A stretch of DNA of 64,000 nucleotides from Brevibacterium zhoupengii (GCF_021117425.1 NZ_CP088298.1:4340001-4404000); one strand, 5' to 3'; shown: positions 51,820 through 61,740, counted from the stretch's first letter. A program made the numbers and translations. Notes: generated by a model not told the origin, from the sequence alone.

Positions 51820-53433
51820 TTGTCCAATCTTTCATCATTGGCCAAATCCTCGGCCATTATGACCGCAGGAACCCTGACCTCGCGCATTTTGGGCTTGGTC
51901 AAGGCGTCGCTGCTCGCGATGGCGATCGGCGTCACCGCGGTGCAAGCCGATGCCTTCGATGTCGCCAACAAGGTGCCCAACACCCTGTACATGCTGCTGG
52001 CCGGCGGTGTGGTCAACGCCGTCCTCGTCCCGCAGCTGGTTCGGGCGTCGAAGAGGAAGGACGGGGGCGAAGACTACACAAACCGACTTCTGACCCTGGC
52101 ATTCCTCATCCTGGCGGCAGTCGGCCTCATCGCCACTCTGGCCGCACCGCTGCTCGTCTGGCTCTACTCCTCGGGGTGGGGTCCGGATCAGATGGCCTTG
52201 GCAACGGCCTTCGCCTTCTGGTGCCTGCCGCAGCTGTTCTTCTACGGCCTCTACACACTCCTGGGCCAGGTACTCAACGCCAAGTCCTCCTTCGGTCCAT
52301 ACATGTGGGCGCCTGTGCTCAACAATGTCGTGGCCATCGTGGGCCTCCTCGTCTTCATCCTCGTCTTCGGCACGAACGATGCGAATCCGCATGAGTTGAG
52401 CACCTGGACTCCGGGCATGATCGCTCTCCTGGCAGGATCGGCCACATTGGGAGTCGTCGCTCAGGCACTCATCCTGATCTGGCCGCTCAAGCGCATCGGG
52501 TTCAAGTACAAGCCGACCTTCGGCTTCCGCGGGGTCGGCCTGGCCACCGCAGGAAAGGTGGCGTTCTGGACCTTCTCGGCCATGCTCATCGGACAGATCG
52601 GCTTCCTCATCATCTCCCGCATCGCCGCTGGAGCCTCCGTCCCGGGTGAGGGCAATGCCTCGAATGCCGCATATTCATACGGCTATCTCGTCTTCATGCT
52701 CCCGCACTCGCTCATTGCGGTATCGCTGGCCACAGCGCTGTTCACCTCGTTGAGCAAGAATGCCGCCAACAAGGACACCGAGGCGGTCGTCGGCGATTTC
52801 TCCATGGGTGTGCGCATGGTCGGCCTGATCAACTCCTTTGCCGTGGCAGCACTCATCGTCCTCGCCTCGCCCGTGGCGATGATCATTGCCGGCGACGGCC
52901 GCGAACAGGCAATGGCAGTTGGGCTCGTCATCATCGCCATGGTGTTCGGACTCATTCCCTTCAGTGCCAACTACCTGGCGCAGAGGGTCTTCTATGCCTA
53001 TGAGGATGCGAAGACGCCGTTCTTCATCCAACTTCCGCAGGTGATCTTCCAATCCCTTTTGGTGCTCTCGGCCTCGATCTTCCCGAATTCGGTCACGGTG
53101 GCCATCATCGGCCTGGCGATGAGCCTGGGGTATCTGCTCGCGATGATCCTGTCGTTCACACTCTTGAAGAAACGACTCGGCGACATTGATCTTCGCGGGA
53201 TCCTGACCGCTCACATGAAGTTCTTGGTAGCAGCTTTGGTTGCTGGAATGGCCGGATACGGGCTTCTCTTCTTCTTCCCGGACTTCGCTCTGTCGGGACA
53301 GTGGCAGGCATTCGTCTCCACCGCTGCCGTCGGCACACTCATGCTCATTGTCTTCTTGGGAGCATGTTATTTGCTGAAAGTCAGAGAGTTGCATTCGATT
53401 ATTGGCGTCGTTGCTGGAAAACTAAGAAAATAG
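51820..53433 (+). CDS. murJ: lipid II flippase MurJ (MviN)
   Basis: 537 residues from a TTG, a few bases after the DUF6049 stop, with AGGTAGGAC ahead. Fourteen predicted membrane helices. Family segments: SAIMTAGTLTSRILGLVKASLLAMAIG, VADAFDVANKVPNTLYMLLAGGVVNAVLVPQLVRA. Moves lipid II across the membrane for peptidoglycan assembly. The kinase-like partner, fused to the C-terminus in M. tuberculosis Rv3910, is encoded separately just downstream. Confidence 0.93.
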   Translation: MSNLSSLAKSSAIMTAGTLTSRILGLVKASLLAMAIGVTAVQADAFDVANKVPNTLYMLLAGGVVNAVLVPQLVRASKRKDGGEDYTNRLLTLAFLILAAVGLIATLAAPLLVWLYSSGWGPDQMALATAFAFWCLPQLFFYGLYTLLGQVLNAKSSFGPYMWAPVLNNVVAIVGLLVFILVFGTNDANPHELSTWTPGMIALLAGSATLGVVAQALILIWPLKRIGFKYKPTFGFRGVGLATAGKVAFWTFSAMLIGQIGFLIISRIAAGASVPGEGNASNAAYSYGYLVFMLPHSLIAVSLATALFTSLSKNAANKDTEAVVGDFSMGVRMVGLINSFAVAALIVLASPVAMIIAGDGREQAMAVGLVIIAMVFGLIPFSANYLAQRVFYAYEDAKTPFFIQLPQVIFQSLLVLSASIFPNSVTVAIIGLAMSLGYLLAMILSFTLLKKRLGDIDLRGILTAHMKFLVAALVAGMAGYGLLFFFPDFALSGQWQAFVSTAAVGTLMLIVFLGACYLLKVRELHSIIGVVAGKLRK

Positions 53434-53458
53434 CCTGCGCATTGAAGCCCCTCTGGAG

Positions 53459-55996
53459 GTGGTCACCCTGATCGATATCGAACCCGGCATGGTAGTTGCC
53501 GGTCGTTACGTCGTATCAACGGTCGACCGTCGGTGGCTCGAGGAGAATCCGCAAGCGGGGGCAGTGTGCACAGCTCTGGATGCCATCCTCGATGAACCAG
53601 TGCTCATCCACGTCGCCGATGCCGATGGATCCACGGATGTGCTCGAGGCAGCGCGACGGGTCTCCATCCTCGGCGATCATCGCATTGCCCCGACCTTGGA
53701 CGTCGGCCATTCGAACGGACTCGACTATGTCGTGTCCAAACGCATCGCCGTCACGCCACTGAGCGAGATCCTCCCCAAATCCCCGCTACCCATCGATGCC
53801 GCCTGCGCTCTCATCGGCGAGATCGGAACGGTTCTCGTCACCGCCGCCCGGCGCGGCCTGTTTCATATGTTCCTGCGCCCGAACACCGTGGGAATCACGA
53901 CCAAGGGCACCGTACTGGTCTCCGGTATCGGCATCGACGCCGCCCTGGCACTGGGCACTGAGGTCATCGCTCCCGAGGACTACACGCCGACGAAGGCCTC
54001 GCGCGAAGATGCACTGGGACTCATCCGGCTCTTCTATGCCGCCATCACCGGATACTGGCCCGCCGAAGAACCATTCAACGGAATACCCGCCGCCGGACGA
54101 GAGAACTCGCGCATCGCGCGCGCCAAGTCTCTCAATCCCGAGGTCTCCAACGAACTCGATGACTTCGTCAGCGGAATCCTCACCGGATCTGATCCGGGAC
54201 CCGGATCTGTGGCAGAAGTGCTGGGCTACCTTGATGAGTGGGATGCCGAGCTGCTGCGCTACGTCAATCGTGCACCGGTGCTCGACAACGACAGCGTCTT
54301 CAACCAGTCACCACGCAGCTTCGACGAGGCGACGAGCCTGCCCACGCCGCGATCGACATCAATCGGTGCGACCCCGGCGAACACCGCCAGTGACGACCAG
54401 GTCAAGGCTGCTCTGGTACGCATCGGCATCACCCGTCCGGGAACACGCGGACTGGCTGTGGGTGTCGTGGGCAAGACGACGGGACAGTACGCGGATCGGA
54501 TGCAGATGCGTGAGGCATCCAGCTTCCCCATCGGTAAGGATCAGCTCGACAATGCCGCCCAGGACTGGGAGGAATGGGAGCCTGAGCAGACCTATTCGGA
54601 GTACTCCGCATACGCCGATCACGAGTACGACGAAAATCTGACGTCTCCGATCATGAATCGTGATGCTCAGGATTCGGATCCCGATACCCAAGCACTCGAC
54701 ATCGTCTCCGACGACGTTGTTGAAGAGACCGAGGATGACAACGACACCCGAGTCATCATGGATGACGAAGACGACGGTTCGTGGTTCCTCGGCGGAATGT
54801 TCGAGACCAATGAGCAGCAGCGTGAACATCAGCTGCGCGAATACGAACGCGAACGCCGCATCGCCAAGGCGAAAGAGGACGAGGCCCGCCGGCGCATTGC
54901 GGCACTCGAAGCGTCGTCAGCAAGCAAACGACAAGAGGCCAATGCCTCCACTCCGCCCAAGCAGGTGCGTAGGCTTTCGCCCAATTCGGTCGACGAGTCA
55001 GACACCGATTCGACTCGGACGACTGCTCCCGTTCCCGCCGTCTCGCCCGAGCAGGGTACCGCCGAAAAGTCACGTTCTGGCAAGGCAGGAGCTGCCGCTG
55101 GTGCGGCGGCTGTCGGCGCCGCAGGTGCAGCTGCGTTTGCCGGAGCTTCGAAGGCCGGTGGTGAGAAGGCCGGTGGTGAGAAGGCCGGTGGTTCCACAGG
55201 CAAGAAGCCGTCAGGAGGCAAGAAGCAGTCCGCGAATGCTGGAGCCTCGACCGGAGGTAACTCTGCGACCTCAGATACACCGGCGAAGAAGTCGGGGGCA
55301 GGGAATGCGGTTGCCGGCGGTGCCGGTGCAGCGGGCGGTGCAGGTGCCGCCGGCGGATCTGCGAACAATGGCCACGACTCGGACGAGGACCCTAAGAACA
55401 CCCGAAAACCATTCGCCTGGCTGGTCCTCGCACTCGTAGTCATCGCCGCCATCGTCATCTCTATCACTGTCTTCAGCTTCACCTCAGGCGATGACAATCC
55501 CGAACCGGTCGCCGAAACCTCGGCTCCGGCAAAGACGGATGACAGCAAAGACAAGAAGACAGAAGAGCCTCAGACAGAACCGCCGAAGATCGAAAAGGTT
55601 TCGGCCCTGGATCCCGAGGGCGACGATGAGGAGAACGACGACCAGGCACAAGACGTCGTTCCCAACACCGACGGATCATGGCGCACCGACCGCTATAACT
55701 CGGCGTCCTTCGGCAACCTGAAGTCTGGTGTCGGACTGCTGTTCGAACTCGAAGACAAGGCCACGGTGAAAGAGGTCAAGGTCAAGTCGTCGAACTCGGG
55801 CGGAAGCTTCGATATTCTCAATGGTTCCGACCCTGAGGATGCGAAGAAGGTGGGCGAAGGGAAGTTCGACTCGGACGGTGTCACGATCAAGCTCGATGAT
55901 GACGTCGAGACAGACAACCTCATCCTCTGGGTCACCGAGCTTCCCCAGGACGAAGGCGGATTCCGCGCCATCGTCAACACCGTCGACATCAAGTAG
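53459..55996 (+). CDS. MviN-associated pseudokinase with extracellular lectin-like domain
   Basis: 845 residues. N-terminal 10-270 has a protein-kinase fold without its catalytic residues: the VAIK Lys, HRD and DFG positions read LIHVADA, HMFLRPNTVGIT and VSGIGID. A disordered, then Ala/Gly-rich linker (about 400-650, with repeated GGEKA units) reaches a membrane helix (654-676, PFAWLVLALVVIAAIVISITV). The last 100 residues (SWRTDRYNSASFGNLKSGVGLLFELEDKATVKEVKVKSS...VDIK) are beta-rich and resemble the extracellular carbohydrate-binding domain of M. tuberculosis MviN. In that organism the pseudokinase recruits FhaA; here it is a separate protein. GTG start at 53459; its spacing to GGAGG is tight. 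Confidence 0.82.
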   Translation: MVTLIDIEPGMVVAGRYVVSTVDRRWLEENPQAGAVCTALDAILDEPVLIHVADADGSTDVLEAARRVSILGDHRIAPTLDVGHSNGLDYVVSKRIAVTPLSEILPKSPLPIDAACALIGEIGTVLVTAARRGLFHMFLRPNTVGITTKGTVLVSGIGIDAALALGTEVIAPEDYTPTKASREDALGLIRLFYAAITGYWPAEEPFNGIPAAGRENSRIARAKSLNPEVSNELDDFVSGILTGSDPGPGSVAEVLGYLDEWDAELLRYVNRAPVLDNDSVFNQSPRSFDEATSLPTPRSTSIGATPANTASDDQVKAALVRIGITRPGTRGLAVGVVGKTTGQYADRMQMREASSFPIGKDQLDNAAQDWEEWEPEQTYSEYSAYADHEYDENLTSPIMNRDAQDSDPDTQALDIVSDDVVEETEDDNDTRVIMDDEDDGSWFLGGMFETNEQQREHQLREYERERRIAKAKEDEARRRIAALEASSASKRQEANASTPPKQVRRLSPNSVDESDTDSTRTTAPVPAVSPEQGTAEKSRSGKAGAAAGAAAVGAAGAAAFAGASKAGGEKAGGEKAGGSTGKKPSGGKKQSANAGASTGGNSATSDTPAKKSGAGNAVAGGAGAAGGAGAAGGSANNGHDSDEDPKNTRKPFAWLVLALVVIAAIVISITVFSFTSGDDNPEPVAETSAPAKTDDSKDKKTEEPQTEPPKIEKVSALDPEGDDEENDDQAQDVVPNTDGSWRTDRYNSASFGNLKSGVGLLFELEDKATVKEVKVKSSNSGGSFDILNGSDPEDAKKVGEGKFDSDGVTIKLDDDVETDNLILWVTELPQDEGGFRAIVNTVDIK

Positions 55997-56051
55997 GAAC
56001 CACAGACGCCGGCAGGGTGAGCGGCCACCCGTTTCCCTCAACAGCAGGTGC

Positions 56052-56077
56052 GGAATAGTCGCAACCGCCGTACCGTT
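56052..56077 (+). promoter_or_regulatory. SigR/SigH-type promoter of trxBA
   Basis: GGAAT (56052-56056), 18 bases, then GTT (56075-56077) is the exact consensus of disulfide-stress sigma factors (Streptomyces SigR, M. tuberculosis SigH). It lies about 80 bases upstream of trxB, whose homologues are known members of that regulon. Suggests thiol-stress induction of both trxB and trxA. Confidence 0.75.
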
Positions 56078-56154
56078 ACACGTACGATAGGCATTCTGTG
56101 CCGCCGTCGAGCGGGGCACTGAGAACACAGCGAGCAGAAACAGGGAATTTTCAC

Positions 56155-57150
56155 ATGACTGATACACAATTGGTGATCATCGGGTCGGGTCCGGCCGGAT
56201 ACACCGCGGCCGTCTACGCGGCTCGTGCGAATCTTTCGCCCGTAGTCATTGCGGGTTCTGTGACAGCCGGTGGTGAACTCATGAACACCACTGATGTCGA
56301 GAACTACCCAGGTTTCCCCGCCGGTGTGCAAGGCCCGGAGCTCATGGAGAGCATGCGCGAGCAGGCTGAGAAGTTCGGTGCCGAGGTCATCTACGATGAC
56401 GTCTCGAGCCTCAAGCTTGAACCAGGTGCTCATCAGATCGAAACGGCCCTCGGGGCCCGGTACACAGCTCAGGCCGTCATCCTCGCGACCGGTTCGGCAT
56501 ACCGCGAGCTCAACCTTCCGAATGAGAAGAAACTGTCCGGCCACGGTGTCAGCTGGTGCGCAACCTGCGACGGCTTCTTCTTCCGGGACCAGCACATCGC
56601 CGTGATCGGCGGTGGCGACTCCGCCCTCGAGGAAGCAACATTCCTCACGCGTTTCGCATCCAAGGTGACGCTGATCCACCGCCGCCAGGAGCTTCGAGCT
56701 TCGCAGGCGATGCAGGACAGAGCGGCAGCCGATGAGAAGCTCGAGTACCTCCTCGACAGCGAAGTGGCCGAAATACACGGTGAAGACTCGTTGACCGGCC
56801 TCACTGTCCGCAACACCGTCACAGGCGACACCTCCGAACTGCCCGTGACGGGCATGTTCGTAGCCATCGGCTCGGATCCGCGTACCAGCCTCTTCGGAGA
56901 CCAGCTCTCACTGCGGCCTGACGGCTATCTCAATGTCGAAGGACGAACCTCCAAGACCGCGATCGAGGGTGTCTTCGCCGCCGGCGATGTCATCGATTCG
57001 GTGTACAGGCAGGCCATCACGGCTGCAGGATCGGGCTGCTCGGCAGCACTTGACGCTGAGCACTACCTTGCCGATCTGGAAGCAGTAGCAAAGCAGGCCG
57101 AAGCTGTCACGGCAGACGTCTCTGAAACCGCGGCGCCAGTCGCCTCCTGA
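56155..57150 (+). CDS. trxB: thioredoxin-disulfide reductase
   Basis: 331 residues. FAD loop IIGSGPAGYTAAVYAARANLSP; redox motif W-C-A-T-C-D in GVSWCATCDGFFF (Cys about 136 and 139); NADPH loop VIGGGDSALEEATFL; FAD site VFAAGDVIDSVYRQAITAAGSGCSAALDAE. Reduces thioredoxin with NADPH. Followed by trxA after 142 bases. The ATG at 56155 is chosen; the frame extends 19 codons upstream without a site. Confidence 0.96.
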   Translation: MTDTQLVIIGSGPAGYTAAVYAARANLSPVVIAGSVTAGGELMNTTDVENYPGFPAGVQGPELMESMREQAEKFGAEVIYDDVSSLKLEPGAHQIETALGARYTAQAVILATGSAYRELNLPNEKKLSGHGVSWCATCDGFFFRDQHIAVIGGGDSALEEATFLTRFASKVTLIHRRQELRASQAMQDRAAADEKLEYLLDSEVAEIHGEDSLTGLTVRNTVTGDTSELPVTGMFVAIGSDPRTSLFGDQLSLRPDGYLNVEGRTSKTAIEGVFAAGDVIDSVYRQAITAAGSGCSAALDAEHYLADLEAVAKQAEAVTADVSETAAPVAS

Positions 57151-57292
57151 TATACCCACCTCGCCGGGCGTAGACAACGGCCAGTCGTCTCAAACTGCGT
57201 CTGCAGCTTCTGAGTCGAAACGTCGCCTCGGGGAATGAAACTCACGCAACCGCTGTTTCTGCTATTGAACATCATTGAGAGAAAGGTTGGTC

Positions 57293-57610
57293 ATGTCGAC
57301 AGAAGTCACTGACGCCACGTTCGAAGAGACCGTATTGAAGTCCGACAAGCCGGTCCTGGTCGATTTCTGGGCACCCTGGTGCGGCCCGTGCCGTATGGTC
57401 AGCCCCATTGTTGATCAGATCGCGGAAGAGAACACCGAGAAGCTCAACGTGGTCAAGGTCAACACAGACGAGAACCTCGAGACTGCGAGCAAGTACGGAA
57501 TCACCTCGATTCCGGCCCTCTATGTCTTCAAAGATGGTGAGGTAGCCAAGACCATCATCGGCGCCCGGCCAAAGCCGGCGCTTGAAGATGAGCTCTCCGA
57601 CTTCATCTGA
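57293..57610 (+). CDS. trxA: thioredoxin
   Basis: 105 residues, normal length: LVDFWAPWCGPCRMVSPIVDQIAEE with the W-C-G-P-C motif, and cis-Pro in GITSIPALYVFKDG. ATG at 57293 after GAAAGG. Partner of the reductase upstream; together they supply reduced thioredoxin to the cytosol. A perfect hairpin follows. Confidence 0.96.
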   Translation: MSTEVTDATFEETVLKSDKPVLVDFWAPWCGPCRMVSPIVDQIAEENTEKLNVVKVNTDENLETASKYGITSIPALYVFKDGEVAKTIIGARPKPALEDELSDFI

Positions 57611-57617
57611 TCATGTT

Positions 57618-57653
57618 CTAAGGCGCCTGTTGTACGATCAACAGGCGCCTTAG
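57618..57653. terminator. hairpin after trxA
   Basis: CTAAGGCGCCTGTTG (57618-57632) and CAACAGGCGCCTTAG (57639-57653) form a perfect 15-pair stem with a TACGAT loop. Few Ts follow, but position directly after trxA suggests termination or attenuation ahead of the cwlM-like gene. Confidence 0.65.
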
Positions 57654-57707
57654 GTCTATCCAGATGGCAGACAGGAACACGTTCAGAACTTCGCACAGCA
57701 GATTGGC

Positions 57708-58850
57708 ATGGCATTGACTCACAACCCACACCCGCAGTTTTCACGCGGGGACAGCTCTGAGGTTTTGCCCAACATCAAATCTCAGATGGCTCGTCTGGGA
57801 CTCAATGTCGGTGATGCCGATTCTGACGCGTTCGATCGCGCCTTTGAACTGGGAGTCCGACAGTTCCAGCAAGTGCGCGGTATCCTCTGCGACGGTGTTA
57901 TGGGCAAAGAGACGTTTTCAGAGCTCGAACGGGCCAGATATCAGCTCGGGGACCGCGTGCTCCGCTATGACCCCGTCAGAGTCCTTACAGGCGATGATGT
58001 CCTGCGACTCCAACGTACGCTCGCAGGCCTCGGTTTCTACGCGGGCCGTATGGATGCCGAATACTCTGCGATCACTGACGCTGCTGTCAAAGAACTGCAG
58101 ATGAGCCTCGGCACCAAGGTTGACGGAATCGCCGGTCCACAGACACTACGAGGACTCGATGCAATCGATCGTAAACAGGACACAGGCAACCTCTTCGCTC
58201 TCGAAGAACGCGCACGCGTCGCGGCATCCGGAACGTCCCTCGCCGGTCGGACCTTCGTGATCGAAGCGGCCACTACAGTTGTAGATTTCGTCACGCTGCC
58301 AATGACTCAGGAACAGGCGGAGACCGAGCGTCGCATCACAACCGATATAGCAACTCGCCTTGCCGGTAGGCTCGAAGTAGTCGGCGCAGGCGCAATCGTT
58401 CTCGATGGCGATGCAGTCGAAGTCAACACAGCCGACCAGCTGGGAGCGTCCGCCGTCATCACTGTGACTGCCGACGTCAATAAGTCCAAAGACGCAAATG
58501 GAATCGCCACCTTCTTCTTCGGGCACGAAACCCACGCCGATATCAACTCTCCAACTGGAGCACGGTTGGCAGAACTCATACAGAGCGAACTCACTGCGCG
58601 CACCGGAATGAAGGACTGCCGAAGCCACGCACGCACGTGGTCCTCCTTGAAACGACTACGCACCCCGAAGGTTCATGTGGTCTCCGGCTACCTGACGAAT
58701 AGCCATGATCTGGAGAACCTCGAGGACCCCAACGTACGGGACGCAATTGCAGACGGCATCGCGGCAGGGCTGCAGAGGCTATACGTTCGAGAAGATTCAG
58801 ATCCTGAGACGGGTACCTTGAGCCTCGCGGAAATCAAAGCGTACAGCTGA
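57708..58850 (+). CDS. cwlM: CwlM-like protein: two peptidoglycan-binding domains and a degenerate amidase
   Basis: 380 residues. Two PG-binding_1 domains (about 15-70, LGLNVGDADSDAFDRAFELGVRQFQQVRGILCDGVMGKETF, and 88-145, LQRTLAGLGFYAGRMDAEYSAITDAAVKELQMSLGTKVDGIAGPQTL) precede an N-acetylmuramoyl-L-alanine amidase_3 fold (from about 180). The zinc-binding and catalytic positions are changed: the DPGHG region reads VIEAATT, SIHAN reads TVTADVN, and the catalytic Glu segment reads VVSGYLTN. No signal peptide. Position trxA-here-parB matches cwlM in M. tuberculosis, where the protein regulates MurA. A regulatory, not hydrolytic, role is likely. Confidence 0.85.
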   Translation: MALTHNPHPQFSRGDSSEVLPNIKSQMARLGLNVGDADSDAFDRAFELGVRQFQQVRGILCDGVMGKETFSELERARYQLGDRVLRYDPVRVLTGDDVLRLQRTLAGLGFYAGRMDAEYSAITDAAVKELQMSLGTKVDGIAGPQTLRGLDAIDRKQDTGNLFALEERARVAASGTSLAGRTFVIEAATTVVDFVTLPMTQEQAETERRITTDIATRLAGRLEVVGAGAIVLDGDAVEVNTADQLGASAVITVTADVNKSKDANGIATFFFGHETHADINSPTGARLAELIQSELTARTGMKDCRSHARTWSSLKRLRTPKVHVVSGYLTNSHDLENLEDPNVRDAIADGIAAGLQRLYVREDSDPETGTLSLAEIKAYS

Positions 58851-58866
58851 ATCCTCATCGGGCTGA

Positions 58867-58880
58867 GTTTCACGTGAAAC
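58867..58880. other. parS site, perfect
   Basis: GTTTCACGTGAAAC, the ParB-binding consensus, 17 bases after the cwlM-like stop codon. First of the array. Confidence 0.9.
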
Positions 58881-59403
58881 ACAGCGTCGACCAATAGAGT
58901 CCGAGATTACCAGACGATACATCCACGCACTTGTGGTGCATTAGGCGCCTACGCAAGACGATGAGCTGCAGCCTATTCCAAAGTTGGCGACATTGGTGAG
59001 CAACAGCTAAAAGAATGCCTTAGCCGGCGCCTTCTCCGAGTGGATACCGTATCGACGCCAAGTACAAGGCTCGATCTGTACGACCGTACGCTCGAGCTCA
59101 ATCTCCCAATGTAGGGCACCCGCGACGGGGCATCATTCCTCGCCCCGTTGGAACACAATTCATTCGCCACCTGTAGCTGCCTATTTCAACCGGACACATA
59201 CCAAAATCGCTCTGATCAACAATCAGGCGCACATCCGCTGCCTTGTCGAGCTCGACGTCTTCGAGCACCGCCTCGAAGCACTTCTGTAATCCCGAACAGG
59301 CGTGCAGACCCAGCCCGACTTTGTCTCGACAGAGAAGAATAGTATGGATGAGTCATTTCAAGAAGATTCAACAACGTTTACGGGAACGAGATTCACCCTT
59401 GCT

Positions 59404-59417
59404 GTTCCAAGTGAAAC
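59404..59417. other. parS-like site, two changes
   Basis: GTTCCAAGTGAAAC: left arm altered at two positions, right arm GTGAAAC intact. Binding may be weak. Confidence 0.55.
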
Positions 59418-59654
59418 AATCGTTATCCCTACAGACGCCACCCAAGTCGATTCCGGGAGCGACTGGTGCTTCGTGTTTGCAGTAGGACAGTAGGACTGTA
59501 ATACCCGCAGCTTCATTAGCGAAATTCGACAGAGTAATGATTTCTCCGCTGTGAGTTCTGACTCGCTACCTACACGTTCGCAGCACACAACCAGTTGGAC
59601 GAATGTCATGATATTCCAGTCAAGACCGAATGTCCTACCTGCTGTTCATAGTAG

Positions 59655-59668
59655 GTTTCACGTGAAAC
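59655..59668. other. parS site, perfect
   Basis: GTTTCACGTGAAAC, 788 bases from the previous perfect copy. Confidence 0.9.
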
Positions 59669-59846
59669 AACACCACTACGAGCCAACCTTACGATCCGCA
59701 CACGCACGTAAGCATCAAACGGACGGCCATCGGATGCAACCGAGTGATCAGACTCATTCGGCTGACGTAGCGGTAACGATCAATCTTCCCGGCGTACAGC
59801 TACGACTATCAAAGGAAGCTTTCGGAGATACCAATACGAATACGAT

Positions 59847-59860
59847 GTTCCACGTGAAAC
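59847..59860. other. parS site, one change
   Basis: GTTCCACGTGAAAC: one change in the left arm. Confidence 0.8.
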
Positions 59861-60126
59861 CGGGTTAGGGAGTCGATAGACCAAAACAAACCACAGTCGC
59901 TAATGGTGACGAGTCGATTCCGGACGGCGCCAAAAGGAGCAACATGATTAGCCTACTCAACGCTCTCAGATAGTCGACACGCCCTCGGATGCTCATCAAC
60001 AGTCGACAGACACTAGGCTCGGCCCGTATTTCGTCCTGCACACACCTGGTGCACTGCCGATCGGTCGTCCTATGGAGTTGAGCCCGACCGGACCCAAAGC
60101 GGTAAGACACCGTTTCTCACGTACAT

Positions 60127-60140
60127 CTTTCACGTGAAAC
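60127..60140. other. parS site, one change
   Basis: CTTTCACGTGAAAC: only the first base differs from consensus. Confidence 0.8.
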
Positions 60141-60310
60141 GGTGGCTACGGCCTACACATTCGCGAAGAGTAAAGGGGGCCAGACCGACCAGTGGACGCT
60201 GTTAAGTGAACGGCTCCGACCATGACTAACGAGGCCTGAAGTCGAAGATCGGGGTACAAAGACCTATTCGGGTCCGCACCAAATCAAATGACAATGGTCG
60301 AACATGAATT

Positions 60311-60324
60311 GTTCGACGTGAAAC
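60311..60324. other. parS-like site, two changes
   Basis: GTTCGACGTGAAAC: two changes, both in the left arm. Confidence 0.6.
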
Positions 60325-60463
60325 AAGCACCCGAGAGTTGAGGGAGTGGGCGGCAGTCGGCTAATGGGTGTATCCACGAGAGCAGCCTCGATCGGGTAGT
60401 AACGGAATCTCATCGCACATCTCCACGATCAAAATTCACTCTTCAATTGACCACCAACCACGC

Positions 60464-60477
60464 GTTTCACGTGAAAC
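60464..60477. other. parS site, perfect
   Basis: GTTTCACGTGAAAC. Confidence 0.9.
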
Positions 60478-60778
60478 AGAGACACCCCAGCTCTTCTAGC
60501 GGCAACTACATACTACAAATTCCCGCCTCGGAACTTGTGTTAGCCATAGAACCCCCGGGGTCCAACACCTCGGAAACTATCCCTATAGCCTTTCAGTTGC
60601 CGATACACTCGCGGGGGAAGGCCTTTCCTACCTGTTGTCGAGCCACGTTAGGCCACCATCTATAGGGGCCATCGACCGTCGCAAGATCAGGTTAAGGCCG
60701 CACGTCTCAACATCGACGGCTAGAAACCAGTCAGCACAGGCGACACAGCCGAACAGCGACCTCCCAAGCGACACAGAT

Positions 60779-60792
60779 GTTACACGTGAAAC
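60779..60792. other. parS site, one change
   Basis: GTTACACGTGAAAC: one left-arm change. Confidence 0.8.
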
Positions 60793-61043
60793 ATGAAATC
60801 CTATGGTCGGAGAGTTACGTCAGTTGGGCGACTGGGACAGCAAACCCGAACCGCTAACGCCTCTACATTTTGGGGAAAGTCCCCGCTCTAATCGAACCAA
60901 AGAACTGGCTGACATGTTCACTGCAGGACAACCAACGACGTTGCCTTGCACGGTCAATATCACCTAGGGAGCATTCGCAAATTCATCCCGCAAATCAGCA
61001 GAGGCATGCATATTCTAGAAGACACATCTTTGCCCGACTAGGC

Positions 61044-61057
61044 GTTTCACGTGAAAC
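61044..61057. other. parS site, perfect
   Basis: GTTTCACGTGAAAC. Confidence 0.9.
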
Positions 61058-61249
61058 GTGAGCACCGAGGTGCCAACATTGCCCCCCCCAGACAGGTGCA
61101 GATAGTCGATGAAACCAACATAAGCTGCAGCATTTAGCACTAGGGCAAGTAGACATGGGGCGCGCTCCAAACCACCGAACTGGGGAATTTCTATGTACCC
61201 GATCAATAGGCGTCTGACGCTTCAATCACGTTGCCCATCGACGTTGGTC

Positions 61250-61263
61250 GTTTCACGTGAAAC
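61250..61263. other. parS site, perfect
   Basis: GTTTCACGTGAAAC. Confidence 0.9.
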
Positions 61264-61522
61264 GATCCTGCGCGATCAGTTGCGCAGACCCATAAGACCC
61301 TTAAGGATTGTCCGCCACCCTACGTTCATCGAAAGCGGTGCATCACACAGTGACGACAAGCTCCGAATAGAGGCAGGCATGCAATAGACGGAGGCAAAGC
61401 TGGGAACCGCGCCTCCGCATCGGGAACATTTCAAGGTTAAGCAACCCAAAACAATCGGATGTTATGCACGGTGGATGGGCCTTCACCCATCTCCTCGGAA
61501 CCCTTAAGCTCGTACGATCGGG

Positions 61523-61538
61523 TGTTTCACGTGAAACA
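61523..61538. other. parS site, perfect 16-base consensus
   Basis: TGTTTCACGTGAAACA, the full palindromic consensus, and the closest perfect copy to parB. Confidence 0.92.
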
Positions 61539-61740
61539 ATACCGGTTGCTAATCACTATTCGACCCGTAGTCTCACTTCATCTCTCGGCCCTATCCCGCT
61601 AGCACAAGCGAAATGGCGGCCTGTATGGCTGCATGAACCGCAATAGCGTGGATGCACTCCGGTCTATCAATCTATTTGCGCTCATTTTTGGGAAATCGAG
61701 CGCGCCGGCATTAATCAGCATCAAAAGAGGAATGAAAAAG

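Noticed and set aside
59551..59868. 105-codon frame in the parS region
   Set aside because: It runs through two parS sites, whose translation gives FHVK twice; no start signal, no family, and the region's composition is non-coding.
60365..60378. DnaA-box-like TGTATCCAC in the parS region
   Set aside because: Single copy with two mismatches to TTATCCACA; no cluster, and the origin should lie beyond the right edge.
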